Below, one piece after another: positions 50,040 through 59,097 of a DNA stretch of 64,000 nt. The stretch lies in contig NZ_CP116871.1 in NCBI RefSeq assembly GCF_031885415.1, positions 1,364,001 to 1,428,000 on the forward strand, given 5' to 3'. This DNA comes from Microbacterium forte. GTDB lineage: Bacteria; Actinomycetota; Actinomycetes; Actinomycetales; Microbacteriaceae. Each line of letters starts with the position of its first letter. Position 1 is the stretch's first letter. The notes beneath the pieces were generated by a model. That model did not search any database and had not been told where the DNA came from. It saw only the letters and a list, made by a program, of their open reading frames with translations. Position numbers and translations under genes: made by a program.

Positions 50040-50600
50040 ATGGCAAGACCTCCTCTGTATGACGACGCTCTGCGCGATCGTCTGCTCGCCGCGACAGCCG
50101 AGATGGTCGACGACAAGGGGCCCGAGCGGATCAGCCTGCGCGATATCGCACAGAACGCCGGCACGTCGACCTCGGCCGTCTACGCCCTGTTCGGCGGCAA
50201 GGCCGAGCTGCTCGTCTCCGTCATCGAGCACGGCTTCGCCTCGTTCGGTGAGGCGCAGGCTGCGGCCGAGTCCGAGGGGCTGCGCGCGCTCGGACTCGCC
50301 TATCGGTCATGGGCGATGGCCAACCCTGCGCTCTACCGCCTGATGTTCGGCGGGGGCGTGGCGACCGAGGACTGCCGACCCGACGAGGCGACCATGAGCA
50401 CGGCGATGGCTCCGCTGATGCGCGCACTCGCGGCACGCGTCGATGAGCCGGACGTAGCGACCGCCGCCCTCACCGTCTGGGCACAGGTGCACGGCGCTGT
50501 GAGCCTCGAGCTCGCCGGTGTGACTCCCCCGCTGGTTCCGTGGGACTCGGTCTACGGCGCGGTGGTGGATGCGGTCGAACGCGCCTTTCCTGCACGCTGA
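50040..50600 (+). CDS. TetR-family regulator (WHG-domain type)
   Basis: 186 aa. HTH about 25-55 (ISLRDIAQNAGTSTSAVYALFGGKAELL). The C-terminal region has SWAMANPALYRLMFGG and WAQVHGAVSLELAG, as in TetR proteins with the WHG (TetR_C_33) domain. It likely represses the divergent DUF4188 gene and itself. The start at 50040 follows GATAGGATCGATCGC. Confidence 0.88.
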   Translation: MARPPLYDDALRDRLLAATAEMVDDKGPERISLRDIAQNAGTSTSAVYALFGGKAELLVSVIEHGFASFGEAQAAAESEGLRALGLAYRSWAMANPALYRLMFGGGVATEDCRPDEATMSTAMAPLMRALAARVDEPDVATAALTVWAQVHGAVSLELAGVTPPLVPWDSVYGAVVDAVERAFPAR

Positions 50601-50655
50601 TCCGTCTGCACCATCGGAGATGCCGCGGCACCCGAGAGTGTGGAATTCTGGTCAA

Positions 50656-51234
50656 ATGAAGAACGGAATCGTCCGATTCGCCGCGCTCTACGTGTTCAAC
50701 GTGGCGGTCCTGCTGCTCATCGGCCTGCTGTCCGCCGGGGTCTCGGTAGGATTCAACGCGCTCTGGGCCGCGGTCGTCCTCACCCTTGCGGCGCTCTTCG
50801 TGAAGCCGCTGCTCACCGGCGCGTTCCGCAAGGCCGCGGCCAAGTCCGCCGCCGACCGCACGAAGACCGGAGAGAAGGTCGTCCAGTACGTCCTCGTCTA
50901 CCTCGTCGAGCTCATCATCTGGGTGGCCGTCGTGTGGCTGAGCGGCGTCCGAGCCTCCGGATTCTGGAGCTACGCGCTTCCCCCGCTCTTCCTGCTGTTC
51001 GGCTGGATGATCTACGACCAGGTCGACGACAGGCTCCGCGCGAAGGCGAATGAACTGTACGACGTCGTGCAGGCGAAGGTCTCGGGTTCCGGAAAGAGGT
51101 CCGCGCCCGCCTCCACCGCCGCGCCCGCTTCCACGGCACCCTCCGCGGAGTCACCCGCCACCGCCGACGCGCGCGCGGAACTCTCCGACGGACTGACCCC
51201 CGAACAGCGTCGGATGCTGGACGAACTGGGTTGA
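50656..51234 (+). CDS. Hypothetical membrane protein
   Basis: 192 aa. Four hydrophobic segments (about 5-27, 32-50, 80-102, 108-124) are followed by a charged cytoplasmic tail with an Ala/Ser/Pro-rich linker (APASTAAPASTAPSA) and a terminal short helix LTPEQRRMLDELG. The layout suggests a small helical membrane protein with a soluble C-terminal peptide. No family recognised. The ATG at 50656 starts directly before the first helix. Confidence 0.75.
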   Translation: MKNGIVRFAALYVFNVAVLLLIGLLSAGVSVGFNALWAAVVLTLAALFVKPLLTGAFRKAAAKSAADRTKTGEKVVQYVLVYLVELIIWVAVVWLSGVRASGFWSYALPPLFLLFGWMIYDQVDDRLRAKANELYDVVQAKVSGSGKRSAPASTAAPASTAPSAESPATADARAELSDGLTPEQRRMLDELG

Positions 51235-51279
51235 CCGCCCTATCGGATCCTCGGCATCCGCGTCGCCTCGCAGGTATGC

Positions 51280-51320
51280 AGAGAGGTCGCAGGGATCCGT
51301 GGATTCCCTGCGACCTCTCT
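51280..51320. terminator. Strong bidirectional terminator
   Basis: A perfect 16-bp stem AGAGAGGTCGCAGGGA with its complement and a nine-base loop. It sits between the convergent membrane-protein and folD genes. Confidence 0.8.
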
Positions 51321-51371
51321 GGTGTCCTGGGGCTGCTCCGATCTTCTGGAGCTCCGAGACCGCCCAGCGAC

Positions 51372-52250
51372 TCAGACGAGCCGCTCGGCCGCCTCCACGA
51401 CGTTGGTCATGAGAAGCGCGACCGTCATCGGGCCGACGCCGCCGGGGTTGGGTGAGACCCAGCCCGCGACCTCCGCGACATCGGGATGCACGTCTCCGAA
51501 GACCAGGTTCTTGCCCGTCTCGGGGTCGACCTCGCGCGTCACCCCCACGTCGAGCACGGCGGCTCCCGGCTTGACATCCTCGGCACGGATGAGGTGCTTC
51601 ACGCCGGCTGCGGCGACGATCACATCGGCCTCCCGCAGGTAGCGCGGCATGTCGACCGTGCCGGTGTGCGTGAGCGTGACCGTCGCGTTCAGGTCACGCC
51701 TCGTCAGCAGCAACCCGATCGAACGACCGATGGTCACCCCGCGTCCGACCACCACGACGTGCTTGCCCGTGAGGTCGTAGTCGTTGCGCAGCAGCAGCTC
51801 GATCACACCGCGCGGCGTGCACGGCAGCGGGGTGTGGATCGGGTTGTTGACGTTGAGCACGAGCCTGCCGAGGTTGGTCGGATGCAGACCGTCGGCATCC
51901 TTCGCGGGGTCGATCCGCTCGAGGATCGCATCCGTGTCGATGTGCTTCGGCAGCGGCAGCTGCACGATGTAGCCGTGGCACTCCGGGTCGGCATTGAGCT
52001 CGTCGATCAGCGCTTCGACGTCGGCCTGGGTGGCGTCGGCCGGCAGCTCGCGCTGGATCGAGTTCATTCCGATCGCCTCGGACTGACGGTGCTTCATGCC
52101 GACGTAGAGCTGGGATGCCGGGTCGGCGCCGACCAGCACGGTCGCGATGCCCGGGACGATGCCCTTCGCCTTCAGTGCGGCGACACGCTCGGTCAGCTCG
52201 GCCTTGATCGCGGCCGACGCCGCCTTGCCGTCGAGGATCTTCGCGGTCAC
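51372..52250 (-). CDS. folD: Bifunctional methylene-THF dehydrogenase / methenyl-THF cyclohydrolase FolD
   Basis: 292 aa from a GTG overlapping the glyA stop (GTGA). Catalytic lysine in [16 protein letters not shown], folate site in [13 protein letters not shown], and the NADP motif [17 protein letters not shown]; the end reads [16 protein letters not shown]. It interconverts methylene-, methenyl- and 10-formyl-THF, feeding purine synthesis. Co-transcribed with glyA behind a ZTP riboswitch. Confidence 0.96.
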   Translation of the reverse strand: MTAKILDGKAASAAIKAELTERVAALKAKGIVPGIATVLVGADPASQLYVGMKHRQSEAIGMNSIQRELPADATQADVEALIDELNADPECHGYIVQLPLPKHIDTDAILERIDPAKDADGLHPTNLGRLVLNVNNPIHTPLPCTPRGVIELLLRNDYDLTGKHVVVVGRGVTIGRSIGLLLTRRDLNATVTLTHTGTVDMPRYLREADVIVAAAGVKHLIRAEDVKPGAAVLDVGVTREVDPETGKNLVFGDVHPDVAEVAGWVSPNPGGVGPMTVALLMTNVVEAAERLV

Positions 52251-53521
52251 TGCTGCAGGTCCGGGTAGAGCGGGAAGACGGCGGCGAGCGCGTCGACACG
52301 AGCACGGAGCGCCTCGACGTCGGCCCCGGGCAGCAGCGCGAGAGCGATCACATCGGCGACCTCGGTGAACTCGGCGTCGCCGAAACCGCGGGTCGCGAGT
52401 GCCGGAGTTCCGATGCGCAGGCCCGAGGTGACCATCGGCGGACGAGGGTCGTTGGGCACGGCGTTGCGGTTCACCGTGATGTGGATGTCGTGCAGCAGGT
52501 CTTCGGCCTGCTTGCCGTCGATCTCCGCCTCACGAAGGTCGACCAGCACCAGGTGCACGTCGGTGCCGCCGGAGCGCACTCCGATGCCGGCATCCTTCAC
52601 ATCCTGCTGCGACAGACGCTCGGCGAGGATCGCTGCTCCGCGCAGCGTGCGCTCCTGGCGTTCCTTGAACTCGGGGGTGCCTGCGAGCTTGAACGCGGTC
52701 GCCTTGGCGGCGATCACGTGCATGAGCGGGCCGCCCTGCTGTCCGGGGAAGACTGCCGTGTTGATCTTCTTCGCGATCTCGGGGTCGTTCGTCAGGATGA
52801 AGCCCGAACGGGGTCCGCCGATGGTCTTGTGCACGGTCGAGGAGACGACATGTGCGTGCGGCACCGGGTTCGGGTGCAGGCCTGCGGCGACGAGGCCGGC
52901 GAAGTGCGCCATGTCGACCCAGAGCAGGGCGCCGACCTCGTCGGCGATCGCACGGAAGGCGGCGAAGTCGAGAGTGCGGGGGTAGGCCGACCAGCCGGCG
53001 ATGATGACCTTGGGCTTGTGCTCGACCGCGAGGCGACGCACCTCGTCCATGTCGATCGTCGAGGTCTCGGGGTCCACTCCGTAGGCGACGATGTCGTAGA
53101 GGCGGCCCGAGAAGTTGATCTTCATGCCGTGCGTCAGATGACCGCCCTGGTCGAGAGCGAGGCCGAGCAGTGTGTCGCCGGGGCGGGCGATCGCGTGCAG
53201 CACGGCGGCGTTGGCCGATGCTCCCGAGTGCGGCTGGACGTTGGCGAACTCCGAGCCGAAGAGGTTCTTGGCACGCTGGATCGCCAGTGACTCGGCGACG
53301 TCGACCTCTTCGCAGCCGCCGTAGTAGCGGCGTCCGGGGTAGCCCTCGGCGTACTTGTTGGTGAGCACCGAACCCTGCGCCTGAAGCACAGAGACGGGGA
53401 CGAAGTTCTCGGATGCGATCATCTCGAGGAACGTCTGCTGACGCTTCAGCTCGCGGTCGAGAACCTGTGCGATCTCGGGGTCGACCTCGGCGAGCGGGGC
53501 GTTGAAGTAACGATCGGTCAT
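52247..53521 (-). CDS. glyA: Serine hydroxymethyltransferase GlyA
   Basis: 424 aa. PLP lysine K232 in [14 protein letters not shown]; other signatures are [22 protein letters not shown] and the [14 protein letters not shown] segment. It transfers the serine hydroxymethyl group to THF, giving glycine and methylene-THF, the FolD substrate. AGGAGCAAGTC before ATG 53521 sets the start. The leader contains a ZTP/ZMP riboswitch, linking expression to 10-formyl-THF shortage. Confidence 0.97.
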   Translation of the reverse strand: MTDRYFNAPLAEVDPEIAQVLDRELKRQQTFLEMIASENFVPVSVLQAQGSVLTNKYAEGYPGRRYYGGCEEVDVAESLAIQRAKNLFGSEFANVQPHSGASANAAVLHAIARPGDTLLGLALDQGGHLTHGMKINFSGRLYDIVAYGVDPETSTIDMDEVRRLAVEHKPKVIIAGWSAYPRTLDFAAFRAIADEVGALLWVDMAHFAGLVAAGLHPNPVPHAHVVSSTVHKTIGGPRSGFILTNDPEIAKKINTAVFPGQQGGPLMHVIAAKATAFKLAGTPEFKERQERTLRGAAILAERLSQQDVKDAGIGVRSGGTDVHLVLVDLREAEIDGKQAEDLLHDIHITVNRNAVPNDPRPPMVTSGLRIGTPALATRGFGDAEFTEVADVIALALLPGADVEALRARVDALAAVFPLYPDLQQ

Positions 53522-53559
53522 GACTTGCTCCTCTGACGACGGATTCGAAGGGGTATACC

Positions 53560-53640
53560 TATCGGCCCAGGCGCGCGGTCGAATTCCGTGGTCAGTCGCT
53601 CCCCGGTGGTAGTCCACCCAGACGCCAGTCGCGACGTGAG
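53560..53640 (-). ncRNA. ZTP/ZMP riboswitch (pfl motif) of glyA-folD
   Basis: Read on the minus strand: the conserved core GCGACTGGCG, a GGTGG/CCACC hairpin with ACTA loop, GGGGAGCGAC closing with an upstream GTCGC, and downstream CGCCTGGGC. These are the hallmark pieces of the pfl RNA in the right order. The class senses the purine intermediate ZMP/ZTP and raises expression of one-carbon genes; glyA and folD are standard targets. About 40 bases separate it from the glyA ATG. Confidence 0.88.
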
Positions 53641-53694
53641 AAAGCATAGCGGATTTCCCTGTGCTGCCGACTCGGCGCAGGGTAGGTTTTGTTC

Positions 53695-55212
53695 ATGGTC
53701 CTTCCCCATTCCATGCCCCTTGTTCCCCTCCCCTCCTCCGCCGTCGCCGGCGACGGCCGGTGGCCCGTCTCCGAGAACACGCGAGTCATCGGTGACTCGC
53801 CGGCCGCGCGGCAGCTGATCGATGCCGCAGAGCGACGCAGCGGCATCCGCTTCTCCCACTCCACGGACACGACAGACCCGACTTCGGCGATCGTGCTGCG
53901 CGTCGACCCCGCCGTCGCCCCCGAGGGCTACACGCTCACGGTCGCCGACTCCGTCGAGGTCGTCGGCGGCGACGAGGCAGGACTCTTCTACGGGGTGCAG
54001 ACTCTGCTGCAGCTGCTCCGAGACGGCGACGAGGGGTGGGCGCTGCTGCACGCCGAGATCACGGACGCGCCGCGATTCGAGCGCCGCGGCGTGATGCTCG
54101 ACGTCACACGGCACTTCTTCGACGTCGCCGAGGTCAAGAAGTTCATCGACAGCACCAGCGCTCTGAAGTTCAACCATCTGCACCTGCACCTCAGCGACGA
54201 CCAGGGCTGGCGCATCCAGATCGACTCATGGCCCAAGCTCACCGAACTCGCGTCATCGACCGCATCGCTCGGCGATCCCGGAGGTTTCTACACGAAGGAC
54301 GACTATCGCGAGATCGTGGCCTACGCGGCCGAGCGGCACATGCTCGTCATCCCCGAGATCGACCTTCCCGGCCACACGCACGCCATCGGCGTCGCGTATC
54401 CCGAGCTCGTCGAGGACCCGGTCATGAACGACAGCCTGATCGCCGAATCGGCGCGCCTCGGTCAGCCGCTCCCCGTGGCCGGCGAGCCCTACCTCGGGTG
54501 GGGCGTCGGACACTCGAGCGTCCGCATCCACGAGGAGCGCACGTACGAGTTCGTGCGCGACGTGGCGCGGGAGCTCGCCGAGATGACACCCGGTCCGTTC
54601 ATCCACATCGGCGGAGACGAGTCGCTCGGCACCCCGCAGGCCGATTTCGATCACTTCGTCGAGCGCGCGACCGCGATCGTCTTCGAGGAGGGCAAGATCC
54701 CCCTGGCGTGGCACGAGGTCGGCGCGGCGAAGGACATCGCCGAGGGCACGATCGGCCAGTACTGGGGCAAGACCACGCCCGAGGGATCGCATGCCGCGGA
54801 GGCCGCGCACTTCGTCGAGCGCGGCGGCGCGCTCATCATGTCGACCGCCGACGTCGCCTACCTCGACATGAAGTACTCCGCGGACTTCCCGCTCGGGTTG
54901 ACCTGGGCCGCGATCATCGACGTCCGCACGGCATACGAATGGGAACCGACCGCGGCGCTCGACGTGCCTGAGGCGGCGATCCTCGGCATCGAGGCTCCGT
55001 TGTGGAGCGAGACGACCCGCAGCCTCAGCGATGTCGAGCGGCTCGTGTTCCCGCGGGCCGCCGCCCACGCCGAGGTCGCCTGGTCGCCACAGCGCGCGTC
55101 CGGCCGCGACTGGGAGTCGTTCCGCGCACGGCTCGGCGGGCTGGCCCCGTTGTGGAAGGCTGAAGGCGTCGATTTCCACCCCGCAGCCGAGATTCCCTGG
55201 AGCGAACGATGA
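53695..55212 (+). CDS. Beta-N-acetylhexosaminidase, glycoside hydrolase family 20
   Basis: 505 aa, no signal peptide seen, so probably cytoplasmic. A GH20b-like N-terminal domain (about 1-120) precedes the catalytic barrel beginning FERRGVMLDVTRHFF. Catalytic Asp-Glu in FIHIGGDES; substrate-pocket motifs are HLHLSDDQGWRI and the later tryptophans (LAWHEVG, LTWAAIID). It removes terminal GlcNAc (or GalNAc) from chitobiose or muropeptide-type oligomers. ATGA overlap with nagA shows a shared operon for GlcNAc use. An ATG six codons later is an alternative start. Confidence 0.92.
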   Translation: MVLPHSMPLVPLPSSAVAGDGRWPVSENTRVIGDSPAARQLIDAAERRSGIRFSHSTDTTDPTSAIVLRVDPAVAPEGYTLTVADSVEVVGGDEAGLFYGVQTLLQLLRDGDEGWALLHAEITDAPRFERRGVMLDVTRHFFDVAEVKKFIDSTSALKFNHLHLHLSDDQGWRIQIDSWPKLTELASSTASLGDPGGFYTKDDYREIVAYAAERHMLVIPEIDLPGHTHAIGVAYPELVEDPVMNDSLIAESARLGQPLPVAGEPYLGWGVGHSSVRIHEERTYEFVRDVARELAEMTPGPFIHIGGDESLGTPQADFDHFVERATAIVFEEGKIPLAWHEVGAAKDIAEGTIGQYWGKTTPEGSHAAEAAHFVERGGALIMSTADVAYLDMKYSADFPLGLTWAAIIDVRTAYEWEPTAALDVPEAAILGIEAPLWSETTRSLSDVERLVFPRAAAHAEVAWSPQRASGRDWESFRARLGGLAPLWKAEGVDFHPAAEIPWSER

Positions 55213-56375
55213 CCACCGATTCCGCAGCGACAGGATCGCTCGTCATCCACTCCGCCCGACTGATCGACCACGGCGCCGAGGTCGCAGACTCCTGGGTGCG
55301 GATCGAAGACGGCCGAGTCGTCGCCGTCGGAACCGGACAGTCGTGGAGCAGGGCAGACGAGGTCGTCGATGCGACCGTCGTCGCCGGACCGGATGCCGTG
55401 CTCACGCCCGGCTTCATCGACATCCACTGCCACGGCGGCGCGGGCGCCTCATTCGACGACGGCGCGGAGGCGATCCGCGCGGCTCGTGCTCTGCACCGTT
55501 CGCACGGCACCACGCGATCGGTGATCTCGCTCGTCACGGCACCGGTCGACGCCCTCGCGCAACGCGTCGCCGAGATCGCCGACCTGATGGAGACGGATGC
55601 CGACATCCTCGGGTCGCATCTGGAGGGACCGTTCCTCGACCCTGCGCACCACGGAGCACATGAGCCGACGTTGCTGCTGGCTCCGGCGCGCGACGATGTC
55701 GCCCGACTGCTCGATGCCGGCCGCGGCACGATCCGGCAGGTGACGATCGCGCCCGAGCTGCCCGGTGGCCTCGACGCGATCCGGCTGATCGTCGATGCCG
55801 GCGCTGTCGCTGCGGTGGGGCACACGAGCGCGGATGCCGAGACAGCGGTCGCCGCGTTCGACTCAGGCGCGACCGTGCTGACACACGCATTCAACGCCAT
55901 GCCCGGCATCCACCATCGCGCGCCAGGACCGGTGCTGGCCGCGGCCGGCGACCGCCGCGTGGTGCTCGAGGTGATCGCCGACGGCGTTCACCTCGATCCG
56001 CACGTGATCAAGCTCGTGTTCGACTCGGCACCCGGCCGCGTGGCGCTCGTCACCGACGCCATGGCCGCCGCGGGCAGTGCCGACGGCCACTACGACCTGG
56101 GCGCCGTGAGCGTGACGGTCGAAGACGGCGTAGCGCGCGCGGACGACACCGGCTCGATCGCCGGATCGACCCTCACCCAGGACGACGCGCTGCGCCGGGC
56201 GGTCGCTGCGGGGGCACCGCTCACGGAGGCCGTGCGCGCACTCACGGAGACTCCGGCGGCCGCCATCGGATACGGTGACCGACTCGGCCGCCTCGCGGTC
56301 GGGTACCTCGGTGACGCCGTGCTCATGGATGCGCAGCTGCAGGTCGTGCGCGTGTGGGTGGGCGATCGCCCGTAG
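55209..56375 (+). CDS. nagA: N-acetylglucosamine-6-phosphate deacetylase NagA
   Basis: 388 aa amidohydrolase. Metal/active-site motifs: FIDIHCHGGAG, SHLEGPFLDP, VGHTSADAE, LTHAFNAMPGIHHR and the catalytic Asp in LVTDAMAAAG. It yields glucosamine-6-phosphate, the NagB substrate, and acetate. Coupled to the GH20 gene. nagB and the kinase lie about 5 kb downstream on the other strand. Confidence 0.94.
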   Translation: MTTDSAATGSLVIHSARLIDHGAEVADSWVRIEDGRVVAVGTGQSWSRADEVVDATVVAGPDAVLTPGFIDIHCHGGAGASFDDGAEAIRAARALHRSHGTTRSVISLVTAPVDALAQRVAEIADLMETDADILGSHLEGPFLDPAHHGAHEPTLLLAPARDDVARLLDAGRGTIRQVTIAPELPGGLDAIRLIVDAGAVAAVGHTSADAETAVAAFDSGATVLTHAFNAMPGIHHRAPGPVLAAAGDRRVVLEVIADGVHLDPHVIKLVFDSAPGRVALVTDAMAAAGSADGHYDLGAVSVTVEDGVARADDTGSIAGSTLTQDDALRRAVAAGAPLTEAVRALTETPAAAIGYGDRLGRLAVGYLGDAVLMDAQLQVVRVWVGDRP

Positions 56376-56835
56376 TCGGATGTCGCGAGCGTGATGTCGA
56401 GCGACCCGGTGTCGCGCGGTCCGACGCCGCGAGCGAAGCGAAGTGCAGTGGTGCTCTGCCGCCACGCCGCCGAAGTGGGTGAAGGGCCGCCGTTCCCCAG
56501 ATCGGCGGCCCTGTCACATTTCCCTCCCCTGCGCGAGAGCTGGCGGGCCGAGCGCTCCTCCCCCGAGGTGCCCGACCCGCCATGCCGGTGCACTTACCCC
56601 TTGCACCAGCGCCTGAGCTCCGCCCCCCGGTGGAGCCCCATGGCTGCCTCACCTGATGAGACGAAGGCGATGCCGATTCATTACGCGGTTCCCCGGATCT
56701 TTTTTTGAGGTTGTTCTCCAGAATCGATCGATCTGGGCGTGACCAGGGCTTTATCGGGGCGGGCAGTTCGCGGCCAGTTTCTCGGAAGGGGTGGCAAGCC
56801 TGGGAGATTGGAGAGAGAATGGGAGACGGCGCGTG
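56376..56835. other. 460-bp intergenic region between nagA and the sigma-fusion gene
   Basis: No credible gene. It holds a terminator (56484-56511) and, further right, a run of seven Ts at 56699-56706 just after GGATC. The rest is ordinary high-GC DNA. The promoter of the sigma-fusion gene should lie in its last 150 bp, but no clear boxes were recognised. Confidence 0.5.
56484..56511 (+). terminator. Terminator after nagA
   Basis: A perfect 9-bp stem GGGCCGCCG/CGGCGGCCC with a 10-base loop, 109 bp after the nagA stop. Confidence 0.7.
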
Positions 56836-59067
56836 ATGAAAATGGGGTTCACGCGTCTCTTCATGTGGACGCGCACTCGCGCTCCACGACAGATGGACGA
56901 CATGGATCAGGACAGCACTTCGCACGAGGAAACGATCGCCGACGCCGATCTCGTCCTGCGCACCCGCTCGGGTGACGCAGCGGCCTTCGGCGAACTCTGG
57001 AGGCGGCACTACCCCTCCGGCATGTCCGTCGCCCGGTCGATCACGTCGTCGATCGACCCGGACGATCTCGTGCAGGAGTCCTACACCCGCATCTATCAGG
57101 CGATCGTCAAGGGCGGCGGGCCCAACGGCTCGTTCCGCGCGTATCTGTTCACGAGCATCCGCAACACCGCCGCGGCCTGGGGCCGCTCTCGCCGCGAGTC
57201 GGCCATCGACGAGCTCGACAGCGTGGCCGACCCCGACAGCACCGACCAGGCGGCCAACGAGGCCCTCGATCGCAGCCTGACCGCGCAGGCGTTCCGCAGC
57301 CTTCCCTCCCGTTGGCAGGAGGTGCTCTGGTACACCGAGATCGAGCAGATGAAGCCGCAGGAGGCGGCGACCCTGCTCGGCATGAAGGCGGGCGCCGTCT
57401 CGCAGCTCGCGTTCCGCGCGCGCGAAGGGCTTCGCGAAGCATGGATCCAGGCCCATCTCCGCAGCGCAGCCGCGGGCTCCGACTGCCAGTGGACCATCGA
57501 GCATCTGGGCGCCTACTCGCGCGGCAACCTCAGCAATCGAGACCACAACCGTCTCGAGCAGCACCTCGAAGAGTGCGCACGCTGCATGATCGTCGCCGCC
57601 GAGGCCAAGGACGTGTCGAAGCGGCTGGCGCTCGTGCTGCTCCCGCTCGTCCTCGGCATCACGGGTTCCGCAGGTTATCTCGCCACGCTGCAGGGCGGCG
57701 GCACCCCGATCGTCGCGCTCGCGGCCATGCCTTCGGGAATCACCGAGGGCGCGGTCGTCGTCGCCGGAGGCGCGACAGCGGCGTCCTCGAGCGGTGCAGC
57801 AGGCAGCGGCACGACGGGCGGTGGCGGGGCAGCAGGCGGCGGGGCAGCAGGCGGCGGTGCAGCAGGCGGCGGAGCCGGTGGTGCGACCAGCGGCGGCATC
57901 TTCAGCGGTGTCGGCGCGCTCGTGGGCGCTGGCTCAGCCGCTCTCGTGGTCGCGGGTGTCGTAGCGGCTGCCACCATCATCCCGAGCCTCACCGGCGCGT
58001 CACCAGCGGCATCGCTGCCCAGTGCCGGCGACAGCGACTCCTCGTCGATCAGTGCCGATGTCGGACCCGACGAATCGATGTCCGACGAGAAGACGCCGAT
58101 CGTCGACGATGCGGAGACCGAACCCGAACCGGTCACGCCGCCGGTCGAGGCGCCCGTCACCCCTGAGCCAGCCGAGGACATCGCGCCCGCTATCGTCGCG
58201 CCGTCGGCTCCGGTCGAGACATCGGAGCCGGCTCCGGAAGAGGATGTCCCCGGAGAAGAGACTCCCGGTGAAGAAACTCCCGGAGAAGAGAACCCCGGCG
58301 GCGAAACCCCCGGAGAAGAGAACCCCGGCGGCGAAACCCCCGGAGAAGAGAACCCCGGCGGCGAAACCCCCGGAGAAGAAAACCCCGGGGAGGAGAACCC
58401 CGGCGAACCGGCGGTCCCGACGACTCCGATCGTGGTCAGCCTCGCCGACCTGTGTCTCGACGCTCGAGCCATCACCTATGTGACCCTGAACGTGTCCGGT
58501 GAAGCGGGCGCCGACATCGAGGCCCTGCTCGGTGGCAGTCACGGTGGTGCCGACAGCACATCGCTGGGTGACGCCGGAACCGGAACGATCGAGCTGCGAC
58601 CCGGACTCGTGCAGATCCTCCTCGGCGCGACGGTCGAGATCCACTATGCGACAGAGGCCGGTCCGGTCCTGCCGGTCACCACCAGCCTCTCGGCGCTCGG
58701 GGTGACCCTCGAATCCGTCCTGCTCGCGCCTGCCTGCGGTGCGCCAGCCGAAGATCCCGTCGAGGACGCGCCGGCGGTCCCGACCCCGGACGACACGGTC
58801 GTGCCTGCACCGGAGCCGACGGACGAGGCCGCCCCCGCTGCACCCGACGAGGCCGCCCCCGCGGCTCCCGTCGAGGCTCCCGACGCGGAGGTCGCTCCCG
58901 AGACTCCGGCTCCCGAACCGGCCGCGCCCGTCGAGCCCTCCGCTCCGGTGGAGACGGCTCCTCCGGCCGAGCCGGCGGTCGAAGAAGAGACCGCTCCCGT
59001 CGACGAGACTGCACCCGCAGTCGACGAGGCCGTCCCCGCGGCAGACGAGGCCGTCCCCGCGCTCTGA
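56836..59067 (+). CDS. ECF-type sigma factor fused to a zinc-finger anti-sigma-like segment, membrane helices and a repeat-rich tail
   Basis: 743 aa. Sigma region 2 spans about 38-120 (LVLRTRSGDAAAFGELW ... DPDDLVQESYTRIYQAI) and region 4 about 150-205 (LPSRWQEVLWYTEIEQM, then EAATLLGMKAGAVSQLAFR). A zinc-finger pattern as in anti-sigma factors follows: H243, C247, C250 (QHLEECARC). Then come a membrane helix (about 263-285), a Gly/Ala repeat, a second hydrophobic helix (about 355-385), a long acidic Pro-rich region with ten-residue PGEENPGGET repeats, a small folded module with two Cys (LADLCLDARAIT ... LLAPACG), and a Pro/Glu/Ala-rich end. The start is uncertain: GTG 56833 or ATG 56836, with GGGAG upstream; ATG 56893 is also possible. 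Operation as a membrane-held regulator is inferred. Confidence 0.85.
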   Translation: MKMGFTRLFMWTRTRAPRQMDDMDQDSTSHEETIADADLVLRTRSGDAAAFGELWRRHYPSGMSVARSITSSIDPDDLVQESYTRIYQAIVKGGGPNGSFRAYLFTSIRNTAAAWGRSRRESAIDELDSVADPDSTDQAANEALDRSLTAQAFRSLPSRWQEVLWYTEIEQMKPQEAATLLGMKAGAVSQLAFRAREGLREAWIQAHLRSAAAGSDCQWTIEHLGAYSRGNLSNRDHNRLEQHLEECARCMIVAAEAKDVSKRLALVLLPLVLGITGSAGYLATLQGGGTPIVALAAMPSGITEGAVVVAGGATAASSSGAAGSGTTGGGGAAGGGAAGGGAAGGGAGGATSGGIFSGVGALVGAGSAALVVAGVVAAATIIPSLTGASPAASLPSAGDSDSSSISADVGPDESMSDEKTPIVDDAETEPEPVTPPVEAPVTPEPAEDIAPAIVAPSAPVETSEPAPEEDVPGEETPGEETPGEENPGGETPGEENPGGETPGEENPGGETPGEENPGEENPGEPAVPTTPIVVSLADLCLDARAITYVTLNVSGEAGADIEALLGGSHGGADSTSLGDAGTGTIELRPGLVQILLGATVEIHYATEAGPVLPVTTSLSALGVTLESVLLAPACGAPAEDPVEDAPAVPTPDDTVVPAPEPTDEAAPAAPDEAAPAAPVEAPDAEVAPETPAPEPAAPVEPSAPVETAPPAEPAVEEETAPVDETAPAVDEAVPAADEAVPAL
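57829..57873 (+). repeat. Three 15-bp tandem repeats encoding Gly/Ala linker
   Basis: GCAGCAGGCGGCGGN is repeated three times head to tail inside the sigma-fusion gene, encoding a Gly/Ala-rich linker (AAGGG units). The reading frame is kept by the 15-bp period. Confidence 0.85.
58291..58380 (+). repeat. Three 30-bp tandem repeats encoding the NPGGETPGEE unit
   Basis: Three head-to-tail copies of a 30-bp unit, the first two identical and the third differing at its last base, inside the sigma-fusion gene (residues about 486-515). Shorter related units flank it (PGEET, PGEEN). The period is in frame, so copy-number change would not disrupt the protein. Confidence 0.9.
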
Positions 59068-59097
59068 CCCGTCATCTGCGGCGAATAGACTGGATCC

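Noticed and set aside
53530..53560. GGATTCGAAG-like stretch considered as a tRNA T-arm
   Set aside because: No acceptor, D-arm or anticodon stem can be folded around it. It belongs to the leader between the ZTP riboswitch and glyA.
58291..58380. Direct repeats considered as a CRISPR array
   Set aside because: The copies are contiguous with no unique spacers, keep the reading frame and encode a Pro/Gly/Glu linker. No cas genes are near.
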